Source of the DNA: JBGLNJ01 sp034434835
GTDB lineage: Bacteria; Chloroflexota; Anaerolineae; Fen-1058
DNA: 64,000 nt
Direction: 5' to 3'
Assembly: GCA_034434835.1 (NCBI GenBank)
Contig: DAOTXX010000019.1
Location: 61,730-125,729 of the forward strand
The notes beneath the pieces were generated by a model. The model saw only the letters and a list, made by a program, of their open reading frames with translations, did no database searches and was not told the DNA's origin. Within the stretch, counting starts at the first letter, position 1. The number at the start of each line of letters is the position of its first letter. Shown piece by piece: positions 37,102 through 45,269 of this stretch. The position numbers and the translations under genes are program-made.

Positions 37102-37507
37102 TCCATAGAAAAATCGGCGAGCGTTGACATAGACCGATCATGCAACTGCAACGAAACGCAAACGTCGCTCCAGTCTATTCTGTGCTAGCATAGGATCGCA
37201 AACAGTTCCTCCTTTGGGTAGAGTGGATTGCAGGGTGTGCGTTTCAAGCATTGGTCGCGTGAGGCGTCGCTCGAGGGGAGGGCGATGGCTCACAGAAAGG
37301 AGGCGCTCGATCCAATTAGCGAATCCTTACCGTCGCAGCCAGAGTTGGGAATATCGTTACAGGAGGCACACGACCAAATAACTGAGCGATAACGCACCTT
37401 TACCCGGACAACAGAATCGTGGTTTATTGGCAAGGTAGTGCAAGGGGGCGGTCGAATGGACCGCCCCCCGTTTTACTTTTATAGCGGATTGGATTAAACT
37501 TGGAACA
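37102..37507 (+). other. Gene-poor 400-bp stretch with a candidate small ORF and a strong terminator
   Basis: A 35-codon frame at 37285-37392 (MAHRKEALDPISESLPSQPE...) has GAGGGGAGGG close upstream, but no known family. GGGGGCGGTC (37444-37453) and GACCGCCCCC (37459-37468) followed by CGTTTTACTTTT form a strong intrinsic terminator (37444-37478). A terminator with no annotated gene before it suggests a small RNA or a small-protein transcript. Confidence 0.4.
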
Positions 37508-37744
37508 ATGCCTGACAAGCCACGTTCCATCATGGACCTGCGCGCCTGGCAGCGCCGCGAAGACCGACGATTGATGATCGTGATCGTTCTCTTCCTGATC
37601 ATCGTCGGCGGGATCGCCATCGGCCTGGTGTACGGCTGGGGGATCGCCATGACGGGCGCGCTGTGCCTGCTGGCCGGCGCGAGCCTCCTGGGTCTGCTGT
37701 GGCTGATCCTTTCGCTGGTCGAGCGGTGGGTGGGGCGAGAATAG
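37508..37744 (+). CDS. Small two-helix membrane protein
   Basis: 78 aa. A basic N-terminus (RAWQRREDRR) precedes two hydrophobic helices (LMIVIVLFLIIVGGIAIGLVYG and MTGALCLLAGASLLGLLWLILSL) and a short basic end, giving a positive-inside hairpin topology. No strong ribosome site (TTGGAACA). Function unknown. Convergent with the glycosidase gene, whose stop is 5 bp away. Confidence 0.65.
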   Translation: MPDKPRSIMDLRAWQRREDRRLMIVIVLFLIIVGGIAIGLVYGWGIAMTGALCLLAGASLLGLLWLILSLVERWVGRE

Positions 37745-37749
37745 CAGGC

Positions 37750-38646
37750 TCAGGGCCCCTCGACCACAATCACCGCCGGGATCTTGACCCATGAATCCAC
37801 GCCAAGCGGGCCATCGCGCCCGGCGACGAGCATCCCCGAAGATGTCCCCCCATCGAGGTTCAACGCAGTATCCAGCTCCAGGTCCGAAGCGGCAAGAAAC
37901 GCCGCCAGCGTCTTGAGCGTAAAGAACGCATCGGGGCTGACGACAAACACGATTTGTCCCTGGCGGTCCTGGCCGACGACGGTGCGGCGGGCGAGCTTGC
38001 CGTCATCTTCCGAGATGCCCGGCTTGCCGCCGGAATGAACCAGCATCGGAAACGCCTGCACTGCCTGACGCAGTGACTCGCCGGGGCTATACGGCCTGGC
38101 GACCAGCCATCGCACCTCGACGCGATCGGGCCGCACGGCCAACATCCCGCCAAAGCCGACGTACGATTGCCCGCTGCGGGTTCCATCTGAGACGATCAGC
38201 CCTGTCGGGCGATAGTCCTCGGTAAAGTAGCCTGCGTTGACGGCCAACAGCGGCTTGACGCTGGCGAACCACTCACTGACCAGGCGCGGATTCGCCTGAT
38301 CGTACAGCACGCGAAAACGCACACGCGTCGGATCGATCCGCGCCAGCCAGAGCCGATTGCTCACGCCGCTCAATTCAACTCGCAATCTCCGCAGCTCGAT
38401 CCCGTTGCCGAGCGATTGCCAGCCCGTGTCGTCCGGCTCGGGAGTGGGCGAAGGCGCAGGGCGCGCAGTAGGCAAGGGCGCCAGCGTCGGCGTCGGCGTC
38501 CGAGTCACGGTGGAACACGCCAGAGTCGCGAACACCCAAAAGCATACAAGCCGCAAAACGCAGGCCGTGCGTGCCCTGCGACTTGCGCCTTGCGACTTGC
38601 TCCCTGCGACTTGCGCCCTGCCGCCCGTCACAGCTCGTAGAAACAC
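37750..38646 (-). CDS. Lipoprotein phosphodiester glycosidase (NAGPA-like)
   Basis: 298 aa. Hydrophobic helix and lipobox FATLAC at about residue 45, then a Pro/Thr-rich spacer. LLAVNAGYFTEDYRPTGLIVSDG, SYVGFGGMLAVRPD, FPMLVHSGGKPG, RRTVVGQDRQGQIVFVVSPD and TALNLDGGTSSGMLV are the phosphodiester glycosidase (NAGPA/DUF2233) signatures. The first ~28 residues (GGRAQVAGSKSQGASRR) are encoded by a short-period intergenic-type repeat (38577-38621). The start overlaps the end of rsmD by 19 bp. Likely trims surface glycans or phosphodiesters. Confidence 0.85.
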   Translation of the reverse strand: MFLRAVTGGRAQVAGSKSQGASRRARTACVLRLVCFWVFATLACSTVTRTPTPTLAPLPTARPAPSPTPEPDDTGWQSLGNGIELRRLRVELSGVSNRLWLARIDPTRVRFRVLYDQANPRLVSEWFASVKPLLAVNAGYFTEDYRPTGLIVSDGTRSGQSYVGFGGMLAVRPDRVEVRWLVARPYSPGESLRQAVQAFPMLVHSGGKPGISEDDGKLARRTVVGQDRQGQIVFVVSPDAFFTLKTLAAFLAASDLELDTALNLDGGTSSGMLVAGRDGPLGVDSWVKIPAVIVVEGP

Positions 38647-39185
38647 AGCAGTGTGCTCCCATATTTGCGCTGGTCCACCAGCACCAGATGTGCCAGCGCC
38701 ACCGGCTCGAATTCGCGCGGGTGAATCTGGACAATCACCTGCGAATCTTCTGAAAGCCAGGCCGGGTTAGCGTCAATCGCGCGGAGCGTCTGCGCCCACA
38801 GCCCCTTGTATTGCGGCGGAGCGATGTAGATGTAATCGAATGGCTCATCGGGCACGCCCGCCAGGAACGTGAACACGTCCGCGCGGACGACGCGCGCGCG
38901 GTCGGCCAGCCGGGTGTGCGCCAGGTTCGCGCGGATGGTTTCCAGCGCCGCCCGGCCCTGCTCCACAAAGACAGCCTGGCGCGCGCCCCGGCTGAGCGCC
39001 TCGATGCCCACCCCGCCCGTCCCAGCGAATAGATCGAGAAAGCGCGCGTCGCGGATGTCCGAGCCGAGGATGTTGAACAGCGACTCCTTGACGCGATCCG
39101 TGATCGGGCGCGTCCCTTCGCCCGGCACTGATTTGAGGGTGCGGCCTTTGGCCGAGCCAGAGATCACGCGCATCAGGCTGGCCAC
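38628..39185 (-). CDS. rsmD: 16S rRNA (guanine-N2-)-methyltransferase RsmD-like
   Basis: 185 aa. MRVISGSAKGRTLKSVPGEGTRPITDRVKESLFNIL is the RsmD N-terminus; FLDLFAGTGGVGIEALSRGA binds SAM. Motif IV, normally (N/D)PPY, reads APPQY, so the usual Asp/Asn is absent. Start could be 39185 or the Met at 39173. Predicted to methylate G966 of 16S rRNA. Overlaps the glycosidase gene downstream. Confidence 0.9.
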   Translation of the reverse strand: MASLMRVISGSAKGRTLKSVPGEGTRPITDRVKESLFNILGSDIRDARFLDLFAGTGGVGIEALSRGARQAVFVEQGRAALETIRANLAHTRLADRARVVRADVFTFLAGVPDEPFDYIYIAPPQYKGLWAQTLRAIDANPAWLSEDSQVIVQIHPREFEPVALAHLVLVDQRKYGSTLLCFYEL

Positions 39186-39291
39186 TCCGTGAAAAGGTAT
39201 TGGGTATCTGGTCTTGAGTGTATCATCCGCCTCTGTTGAGATTTGACATTTGAGGTTTGGTTATACCACAGCTACCCCGATTCGCAAGCCA

Positions 39292-39320
39292 TTGACCGTC
39301 TGCGCCAACCGCGTTATACT
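39292..39320 (+). promoter_or_regulatory. Sigma-70-type promoter of rel
   Basis: TTGACC (39292-39297), 17-base spacer, TATACT (39315-39320). Transcription would begin near 39327, 17 bases before the ATG; GGGGGG at 39332 serves as the ribosome site. Confidence 0.7.
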
Positions 39321-39343
39321 ATTCTCCAAGCCGGGGGGTTGCC

Positions 39344-41509
39344 ATGGTCAAGATCGCCACACCCACGATCGAAGAGATCATTCAACGCGCCGCTGAGGCT
39401 TACGGTCCAGAAGCGGAGGACAAGATCCGCCGCGCTTACACGCGCGCTCAGGCCGCCCACGACGGCCAAAAACGCGACAGCGGCGAGCCGTACCTCACGC
39501 ATTGTCACGCCGTGGCGGGCATTCTTTCCGACCTCAACCTGGACCCCTCCACCATCGCCGCCGGTCTGCTTCACGACGCTGTCGAAGACACCCATTTGAC
39601 CATTCACGATCTCGAAGTCGAGTTCGGCAAAGAAGTTGCCATGCTGGTGGACGGGGTCACCAAGCTGACCCAACTCGACCAGACCTCAGTGCAGCGCGTG
39701 GGCGACCGCAAAGATCGCGAGTCCGAGTCGCTCCGCAAAATGTTCCTGGCGATGGGCAAGGATGCCCGCGTGATCTTTATCAAGCTGGCCGACCGCATCC
39801 ACAACCTTCGGACGCTCGGCTCCTTGCCCGAAGACCGGCGCAAGCGCATCGCGCAAGAGACGCTCGAAATCTTTGCGCCGCTGGCCAACCGCATGGGTAT
39901 CTGGCAGATGAAATGGGAGCTCGAGGACCTGGGCTTCCGCTATCTCAACCCAGAGCGTTACAAAGAGATCGCCACGCTCATCCACGAGCGGCAAGCCGAC
40001 CGCGAGACGCACATCCAACAACTCGCCGAGCGGCTGCGCGAGCGGTTGGAGGCCGAGGGCATCCACGCCGAAGTCACCGGACGCCCCAAGCACATTTACA
40101 GCATCTATCAAAAGATGGAGCGCAAAGGACTGTCCTTTGAGCAGATCTTTGATGTGCGGGCCATCCGCGTGATCGTGGACGCTGTGCCACAGTGCTATCA
40201 CGCGCTCGGCGTGGTCCACCAGATCTGGCGGCCTATCCCCAATCAGTTCGACGATTACATCGCCGCGCCCAAGGAGAACCTCTATCGCAGCCTGCACACC
40301 GCCGTGGCGACCCAAGATGGCAAGACGCTCGAAGTCCAGATTCGCACGCCCGAGATGCATCGCGAAGCCGAATATGGCATCGCCGCGCATTGGAAGTACA
40401 AGGAAGGCAGCAAGCGCGACGCAGCTTACGAGGAAAAGCTCAGCGAGTGGCGCAAGCAGCTCGAAACCGGTCACGAAGCCGTGACTGCGGAAGAGTTCAT
40501 TGACTCGCTCAAGACCGACCTGTTCCAGGATCGCGTCTACGTCTACACGCCCAAAGGCAAGATCATTGACCTGCCGACAGGCAGCACGCCGATTGACTTT
40601 GCCTATTTCGTTCACACCGAGATCGGAGACCGCTGCCGGGGCGCGCGGGTCAACGGTAAGCTGGTCAACCTGGACTATCCGCTTCAGACCGGCGATCGGG
40701 TCGAGATCCTGACGGCCAAGCGCGGCGGCCCCAGCCGTGACTGGCTCAACCCGCACCTGGGCTACATCAAGACGCAACGCGCGCGGACCAAAATCCGCCA
40801 ATGGTTCAAAAAACAGGATCGCAACGAAAACATTGCGCAGGGCCGGGCGATCTTGGACAAGGAACTCAAGCAATTGGGCGCGACCTCGATCAGCCACGAG
40901 ATGCTGGCGCCGCTGTTTGGCTTTGACAAGGTAGAAGATTTCCTCGCCGCCATCGGCCAAGGCGACATCAACACCCAGCAAATCGCCAGCAAAGTCATCG
41001 AGCAGGAGCAAGAAAGCCCGCCGGAGCCAGAGCCGGAGCTGCCCCCTGCCCCCCCGGTGTTGCAGCCCAAGTCCAAGACGGTGTCGGTCAAGGGCACTTC
41101 GGGGCTGCTCACCAACGTCGCACGCTGCTGCAATCCTCTGCCGGGCGACGAGACAGTCGGCTACATCACGCGCGGGCGCGGCGTGACGATCCACCGCCGC
41201 GATTGTCCCAACATCTTGCGCTGCCGCGAGACCGAACGGCTGATCGAGGTGGACTGGGGAACGTCAGAAGAAACGCATCCCGTGATGATCAAGATCACGG
41301 CCTACGACCGGGGCGGACTGTTGCGCGACATTGCGGCCGTCGTCGCAGCAGAAAACATCAACATGTCGTCCGTGAGCGTGAGCACACAAAAGAACATTGC
41401 GACGTTCTTTGCCACCCTGCAGATTGCCAACATTGATCAGCTTTCGCGGGCATTGACCAAGCTCGACCAAATCCACAACGTGGTCGAGGTGCAGCGACAT
41501 ACGGGCTGA
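39344..41509 (+). CDS. rel: Bifunctional (p)ppGpp synthetase/hydrolase (Rel/SpoT)
   Basis: 721 aa. HD hydrolase domain with YLTHCHAV and LLHDAVEDT, followed by DRIHNLRTL. Synthetase domain with DVRAIRVIVD and DDYIAAPKENLYRSLHTAV. TGS domain near 395-455 (VYVYTPKGKIIDLPTGSTPIDFAY). After a Glu/Pro-rich linker come the zinc-finger-like region (CCNPLPGDE...RDCPN) and C-terminal ACT domain. Controls the stringent response. Good promoter immediately upstream. Convergent with the PPIase gene. Confidence 0.97.
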   Translation: MVKIATPTIEEIIQRAAEAYGPEAEDKIRRAYTRAQAAHDGQKRDSGEPYLTHCHAVAGILSDLNLDPSTIAAGLLHDAVEDTHLTIHDLEVEFGKEVAMLVDGVTKLTQLDQTSVQRVGDRKDRESESLRKMFLAMGKDARVIFIKLADRIHNLRTLGSLPEDRRKRIAQETLEIFAPLANRMGIWQMKWELEDLGFRYLNPERYKEIATLIHERQADRETHIQQLAERLRERLEAEGIHAEVTGRPKHIYSIYQKMERKGLSFEQIFDVRAIRVIVDAVPQCYHALGVVHQIWRPIPNQFDDYIAAPKENLYRSLHTAVATQDGKTLEVQIRTPEMHREAEYGIAAHWKYKEGSKRDAAYEEKLSEWRKQLETGHEAVTAEEFIDSLKTDLFQDRVYVYTPKGKIIDLPTGSTPIDFAYFVHTEIGDRCRGARVNGKLVNLDYPLQTGDRVEILTAKRGGPSRDWLNPHLGYIKTQRARTKIRQWFKKQDRNENIAQGRAILDKELKQLGATSISHEMLAPLFGFDKVEDFLAAIGQGDINTQQIASKVIEQEQESPPEPEPELPPAPPVLQPKSKTVSVKGTSGLLTNVARCCNPLPGDETVGYITRGRGVTIHRRDCPNILRCRETERLIEVDWGTSEETHPVMIKITAYDRGGLLRDIAAVVAAENINMSSVSVSTQKNIATFFATLQIANIDQLSRALTKLDQIHNVVEVQRHTG

Positions 41510-41531
41510 GCGCGCAGGCCGCCTGCTCCCT

Positions 41532-41570
41532 GAAAAACAACCGGGGCGCTTGTACTGCCAGCGCCCCGTG
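41532..41570 (-). terminator. Intrinsic terminator between rel and the PPIase gene
   Basis: GGGGCGCT (41543-41550) and AGCGCCCC (41560-41567) form a stem. On the minus strand it is followed by GGTTGTTTTTC, so it ends the rpsF-ssb-rpsR-PPIase unit; it may also act on rel. Confidence 0.7.
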
Positions 41571-41590
41571 TCATTTAACCGATCAACTCG

Positions 41591-42835
41591 CTACGGAGTG
41601 GAGGTGGGAACCAGGCCCATGTAGCGATTGTCGTACAGGTTAACGTTCGGCTCCTTGCGCTGGCTATCGAGCCAGTCCTGATAGGCCTTTTGTTGTTGTG
41701 TCTGGAGTTGGTACGACGAGAGCGGCTGCACGCCGCGCCCGGTCACCTGAAAGATCAGCGCGCCTGAGTACAACGTATCCGTGACAATCCGGCTCGTCTG
41801 ACTGATGCCCAACGAAAGGACCAGATCGGCGATCGGTTGAGTATAACGCTGGGAGATATCGTCGAGCAACATCCACGACTCGGCGCTGGCGGTCGCGCTC
41901 ACAACCTTCCCGGCCTCGGCGCGCTCGAACAGATCGTCAAAGCTCACGCCGGATTTGAGCTGCGCGTCGGCTTCCTGAGCTTGTTCCAGCACCTCAAAGG
42001 CAACATAGCGGAACTGCACCTGTTCGGCCGAGGTCGGCACCTGTTTGCCCAGCTCGTCCTGCAGTTGGCGGCGCAACAAGTTGACTTCCACCAGCTTGTT
42101 CAAATCCTCGGACGTCATCCCGGTCGGCGCGATCTGGCTCAAATAATTGTTGAACGCCGCTTGATAGGCCTGCTCGGTGACCGGGGTGGACGTTGGCTCC
42201 GGGGTCCCGGTCGGTTCCGGCGTGTCCGTTGGCGTGATACTTACGGTCGCCGTCGGCTTGGGCGTGGGCGAAACCAGCGGCGTCGGTGTGATCGTCGGGG
42301 TCGGTGTAGGCGTCGGCGGGACACGATAGTAATTAAAACTGTGCTCGATCTCGGTTCGGATTTGTTCGGGCAAGACTACGATCTGACGGCGCGTCGCTTC
42401 CTGCCGCACCAACTCTTCTTCGATCAGGGTGTCCAGGACGCGCTTGCCCAGCACTGTCGGGCTGGCCAGTTGCATCTGCAGGCTACTGATCTGCTGGTCA
42501 ATCTGTTCCAGGATGAAACTCAGCGTTGGATCTGACGCAAAAACCGTCCGTTGGTTTTGAAGCTGAGCCAGTTGAGATTGAAGCCCATACTGCTCGAATC
42601 GAACACGCTTTTGGAATTCGGCGGTGGTGATGTGCTTGCCGTTGACCGTCGCAACCGGCCGTTGCTGCTTGAGCACGCGCTCGTCCAGATAACCATAGCC
42701 CACCAGCCCGATCGCCGAGACCAGCACAACGGTCAGGCCGATCAACAGCCAGCGCCGCTGGCGTGCCTCGCGCTCGGCGCGCGCGAGATGCTTGCGGGTC
42801 ATCTCCCTGGAGACTTTTTTGGTCGCTTTGCTCAT
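41591..42835 (-). CDS. SurA/PpiC-like peptidyl-prolyl isomerase, membrane anchored
   Basis: ATG at 42835 chosen (MSKATKKVSREM); 414 aa. One transmembrane helix (WLLIGLTVVLVSAIGLVGYGYL) places the protein outside the cell. A SurA-N-like domain starts at VATVNGKHITTAEFQKRVRF. A Pro/Thr-rich linker of about 50 residues (VPPTPTPTPTITPTP...) is inserted in the middle of the chaperone region. The C-terminal part (EADAQLKSGVSFDDLFERA... SGALIFQVTGR) is parvulin-type. Immediately follows rpsR (6 bp), so it is in the rpsF operon. Confidence 0.85.
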   Translation of the reverse strand: MSKATKKVSREMTRKHLARAEREARQRRWLLIGLTVVLVSAIGLVGYGYLDERVLKQQRPVATVNGKHITTAEFQKRVRFEQYGLQSQLAQLQNQRTVFASDPTLSFILEQIDQQISSLQMQLASPTVLGKRVLDTLIEEELVRQEATRRQIVVLPEQIRTEIEHSFNYYRVPPTPTPTPTITPTPLVSPTPKPTATVSITPTDTPEPTGTPEPTSTPVTEQAYQAAFNNYLSQIAPTGMTSEDLNKLVEVNLLRRQLQDELGKQVPTSAEQVQFRYVAFEVLEQAQEADAQLKSGVSFDDLFERAEAGKVVSATASAESWMLLDDISQRYTQPIADLVLSLGISQTSRIVTDTLYSGALIFQVTGRGVQPLSSYQLQTQQQKAYQDWLDSQRKEPNVNLYDNRYMGLVPTSTP

Positions 42836-42840
42836 TGTTC

Positions 42841-43164
42841 TCAGCGTGCAGCCGACGTCGAATATGGCAAGAGCGCCAGGTGACGCGCCCGTTTGATCGC
42901 CTGCGCCAGTTTGCGCTGATGCCTGGCGCACATGCCGGTCTGGCGACGCGGGCGAATCTTGCCGCGCTCGGTCACGTACCGGCGCAGGACGTCGGCCTGC
43001 TTGTAGTCAATGGTCAAGTTCTTTTCGACGCAGAACGCGCATACCTTGGGCTTGTGGACAAATTTGCGTCCGGCTCCGCCGGCAGCCCTTTTGTCTCGTT
43101 TCGCCGCGCGCGGCTGTCGAACTTCTTCCACAATCTCTTCCGTTTGTTCCAGTTCTTCTGCCAA
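42841..43164 (-). CDS. rpsR: Ribosomal protein bS18
   Basis: 107 aa from a TTG start (GGGAGGTCCGCC upstream). VCAFCVEKNLTIDYKQADVLRRYVTERGKIRPRRQTGMCARHQRKLAQAIKRARHLALLPY-type core, zinc Cys pair and TGMCARHQ present. The N-terminal ~30 residues form an acidic-then-basic extension (AEELEQTEEIVEEV) beyond the usual start. Conserved rpsF-ssb-rpsR order. Confidence 0.97.
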   Translation of the reverse strand: MAEELEQTEEIVEEVRQPRAAKRDKRAAGGAGRKFVHKPKVCAFCVEKNLTIDYKQADVLRRYVTERGKIRPRRQTGMCARHQRKLAQAIKRARHLALLPYSTSAAR

Positions 43165-43227
43165 GGCGGACCTCCCTCATCCTCTTGGCCTTCCCAAAGG
43201 CTCTCGCCTTTCGGGAAGGTCATGCCG

Positions 43228-43623
43228 CTAAAATGGAAATTCTTCTTCGGCAGGCGCCTCTTCGACCAAGCCCTCCTCGCTCGATTCGACGCGCCGGTCG
43301 CCCAGGATGATGACCTCGTTGGCAACCAGCTCGGTGCGAAAGTGCTTTTTGCCTTCCTGGTCTTCCCATCCGCGCGTCTGCAGCCGTCCTTCGACATAGA
43401 CCGGCTGGCCCTTGCGAAGATACTGCTTGCAGATTTCCGCCAGGTTGCCCCACGCCACCACGTTGAACCATTCGGTCTCTTCACGGCGGTCGCCGTCGCT
43501 CGACGTCCACGAGCGCGTCGTGGCGACGCTGAAAGACGTGACCGGTCGCCCACTGGGCGTGTAGCGCATTTCCGGCTCGCGGCCCAACTGGCCGATAATC
43601 ATGACTTTATTCAAGCCTCTCAT
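43228..43623 (-). CDS. ssb: Single-stranded DNA-binding protein
   Basis: ATG at 43623 preferred (AGGAGTGAACAAG upstream). 131 aa OB-fold: LNKVMIIGQLGREPEMRYTPSGRPVTSFSVAT, EWFNVVAWGNLAEIC, KGQPVYVEGRLQTR. The C-terminal tail EEEFPF is the acidic tip that recruits repair and replication partners. Lies between rpsF and rpsR. Confidence 0.97.
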   Translation of the reverse strand: MRGLNKVMIIGQLGREPEMRYTPSGRPVTSFSVATTRSWTSSDGDRREETEWFNVVAWGNLAEICKQYLRKGQPVYVEGRLQTRGWEDQEGKKHFRTELVANEVIILGDRRVESSEEGLVEEAPAEEEFPF

Positions 43624-43672
43624 CTTGTTCACTCCTCATCCACGACCGTTGGGACAATCTCGAGTGATCGGC

Positions 43673-43960
43673 CTACTCGTCAGTACGCACCAACAGAAAA
43701 CGCAAAACTTGTTCGGTAAGCTTGAGATTGCGTTCCAGCTCGTCAAGAGCCTGCGGGGGAAGCTGCGCGCGGATCAGAAAGTATTGGCCTTCGCCGATCT
43801 TTTTGATCGGATAGGCCAGGGTGCGGCGGCCCCAGGTATCCATCGAACCCACCTGGCCGCCAGTGGCGGTGACCATGCCCTTGACTCTGTCCAACAGGGC
43901 CGTCAGTGCGGCGTCCTCCACATCGGGGCGGACCACCAACGTCAATTCGTAATCACGCAT
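43673..43960 (-). CDS. rpsF: Ribosomal protein bS6
   Basis: ATG at 43960 with GGAGGTCAACAGCGAGG upstream. 95 aa: MRDYELTLVVRPDVEDAALTALLDR, GRRTLAYPIKKIGEGQYFLIRAQLPP. First gene of the rpsF-ssb-rpsR-PPIase unit. S6 and S18 form a heterodimer in the small subunit. Confidence 0.95.
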   Translation of the reverse strand: MRDYELTLVVRPDVEDAALTALLDRVKGMVTATGGQVGSMDTWGRRTLAYPIKKIGEGQYFLIRAQLPPQALDELERNLKLTEQVLRFLLVRTDE

Positions 43961-44183
43961 CCTCGCTGTTGACCTCCTTCTCATGGGATTTGCCCCTGGT
44001 CATGCGTGGCGCCAGGAGCGAGAAGCGCGAGAGGCGGCCCCAGGCCGCCGTCAGGCGGGCGGACTATACCACAGGGGGTAAAATTTGGCAAGTATTCTTG
44101 GGCAAAGGGCAGACTCGCACGACGCGGGCCGGTCTTTTGGAGATCGGCCCGCGCTGGTTGGTGAGAGCGACGATCCTGGCGGA

Positions 44184-44372
44184 TCAACTTTCCGCAAGTG
44201 AGATCGCCTCGCCGGGGCAGGTGGTGACACAGCTTTCGCAGCCCAGACATTCGTTCATGTCGCCGGTGACCTGGGCTTTGCCGTCCACCAGACTAAAGAG
44301 GGACGACGGACAGGTATCCACACAATCGCCTTCACCCTGGCATTTGGTCGCATCAATCGTGATGATGTACAT
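44184..44372 (-). CDS. Small ferredoxin with one complete and one three-Cys cluster site
   Basis: ATG at 44372 with AAAGGAGCCAGCC upstream; 62 aa. Cys42, Cys45, Cys48 and Cys52-Pro form a full [4Fe-4S] motif. The first site is Cys11, Cys17 and Cys21-Pro, with Glu14 in place of the second Cys, so it may hold a [3Fe-4S] cluster or an acid-ligated [4Fe-4S] cluster. Probable low-potential electron carrier for CODH or AOR, by function rather than operon linkage. Confidence 0.93.
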   Translation of the reverse strand: MYIITIDATKCQGEGDCVDTCPSSLFSLVDGKAQVTGDMNECLGCESCVTTCPGEAISLAES

Positions 44373-44490
44373 GGCTGGCTCCTTTGTGAATTTGTACAAC
44401 AGTGTAACCAAACCGGGTGGATTGGTGTAGGGATGTTTGTCCTGAATCGCGGTGCCAGATGTCACAGGTACGGCCGCCCCCGCGGGCTTC

Positions 44491-44519
44491 TTGCCTCTGG
44501 ACATCCTTCGTGCTAGAAT
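44491..44519 (+). promoter_or_regulatory. Promoter of the MNT-HEPN-HNH operon
   Basis: TTGCCT (44491-44496), 17-base spacer, TAGAAT (44514-44519). Transcription would begin near 44526, about 11 bases before the GTG start at 44537. Confidence 0.6.
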
Positions 44520-44536
44520 TTGTATAGAGGCAACCT

Positions 44537-44872
44537 GTGCAGCAAATCGAGCAAATTCAGCATTTTGTTGACCAGATCGCCCGGCGTCTGATCGAGGGCT
44601 ATCAGCCGCAGCAGATCATCCTGTTCGGTTCTTGCGCCTATGGCGAGCCGGACGAGGATAGCGATATTGACTTGCTCGTGATCAAAGAAACTGACGAGAC
44701 ACCACTGGAACGCAGGCTTCACGTTCGCCGACTGGTTGCAGACCCGCAGCGCCGGATTCCATTATCTCCGCTCGTGTTGACGCCGGGCGAGCTGGCACAC
44801 CGGCTTGCAATAGGTGATGCTTTTTATCAAGAGATCATTCGCCGGGGGAGGGTGCTGTATGCCCGAGGCTGA
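44537..44872 (+). CDS. Minimal nucleotidyltransferase (MNT), antitoxin-like
   Basis: GTG start with GAGGCAACCT upstream; 111 aa. IILFGSCAYGEPDEDSDIDLLVI is the GSxxxGxxxxxSDxD catalytic core of MNT proteins. In HEPN-MNT pairs the MNT protein neutralises the HEPN RNase, in some cases by polyadenylylation of the toxin. Overlaps the HEPN gene by 14 bp. Confidence 0.92.
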   Translation: MQQIEQIQHFVDQIARRLIEGYQPQQIILFGSCAYGEPDEDSDIDLLVIKETDETPLERRLHVRRLVADPQRRIPLSPLVLTPGELAHRLAIGDAFYQEIIRRGRVLYARG

Positions 44873-45269
44873 AGCTCGGCTCCCGGCAGACTGGTATGCT
44901 CGTGGCGATATGGATATTCGGGCGGCAGATATTTTGTTGGCTCAAGACGGCCCTTTGCCAGTCATTGCCTTTCATATCCAGCAGGCAATTGAAAAGTATC
45001 TCAAAGGCTTTTTAATCTCCACTGGTTGGCCTCTGCGACGGATACACGACTTGGAGATCCTCGTCCGCGATGCCATTGACCGTGACCCTGACTTTACTCC
45101 TTTCCTCGCGGCATGCCAGAGAATCACGGAATACTATGTCGAAACTCGCTATCCAATTGGTATCCATACACTATTGCAGCCAGAGATCATCAGGGCCGAT
45201 CTGGAAACAGCTCGGGCCTTGACGAACCTGATTCGTCAAAAGTCGTTTCCACCTCATTCAGCCCCATGA
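44859..45269 (+). CDS. HEPN-domain protein, toxin-like
   Basis: ATG at 44859 with GGGGGAGGGTGCTGT upstream; 136 aa. WYARGDMDIRAADILLAQ and AFHIQQAIEKYLKGFLISTGWPLRRIHDLEIL match HEPN proteins; RRIHDLE contains the Arg and His of the usual RNase motif in modified spacing. ETRYP near the end is also typical of MNT-associated HEPN. Overlaps the HNH gene by ATGA. Confidence 0.92.
   Translation: MPEAEARLPADWYARGDMDIRAADILLAQDGPLPVIAFHIQQAIEKYLKGFLISTGWPLRRIHDLEILVRDAIDRDPDFTPFLAACQRITEYYVETRYPIGIHTLLQPEIIRADLETARALTNLIRQKSFPPHSAP

Noticed and set aside
37285..37392. 35-codon frame as a confident gene
   Set aside because: The ribosome site is too close to the ATG and there is no homology support; kept only as a candidate within a transcribed region.
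39686..41194. 502-codon minus-strand frame opposite rel
   Set aside because: Antisense shadow of a clear Rel protein; no domain signature.
42763..43719. 318-codon + strand frame over the ribosomal protein genes
   Set aside because: Opposite strand of ssb and rpsR, which are unmistakable; composition is that of a shadow.
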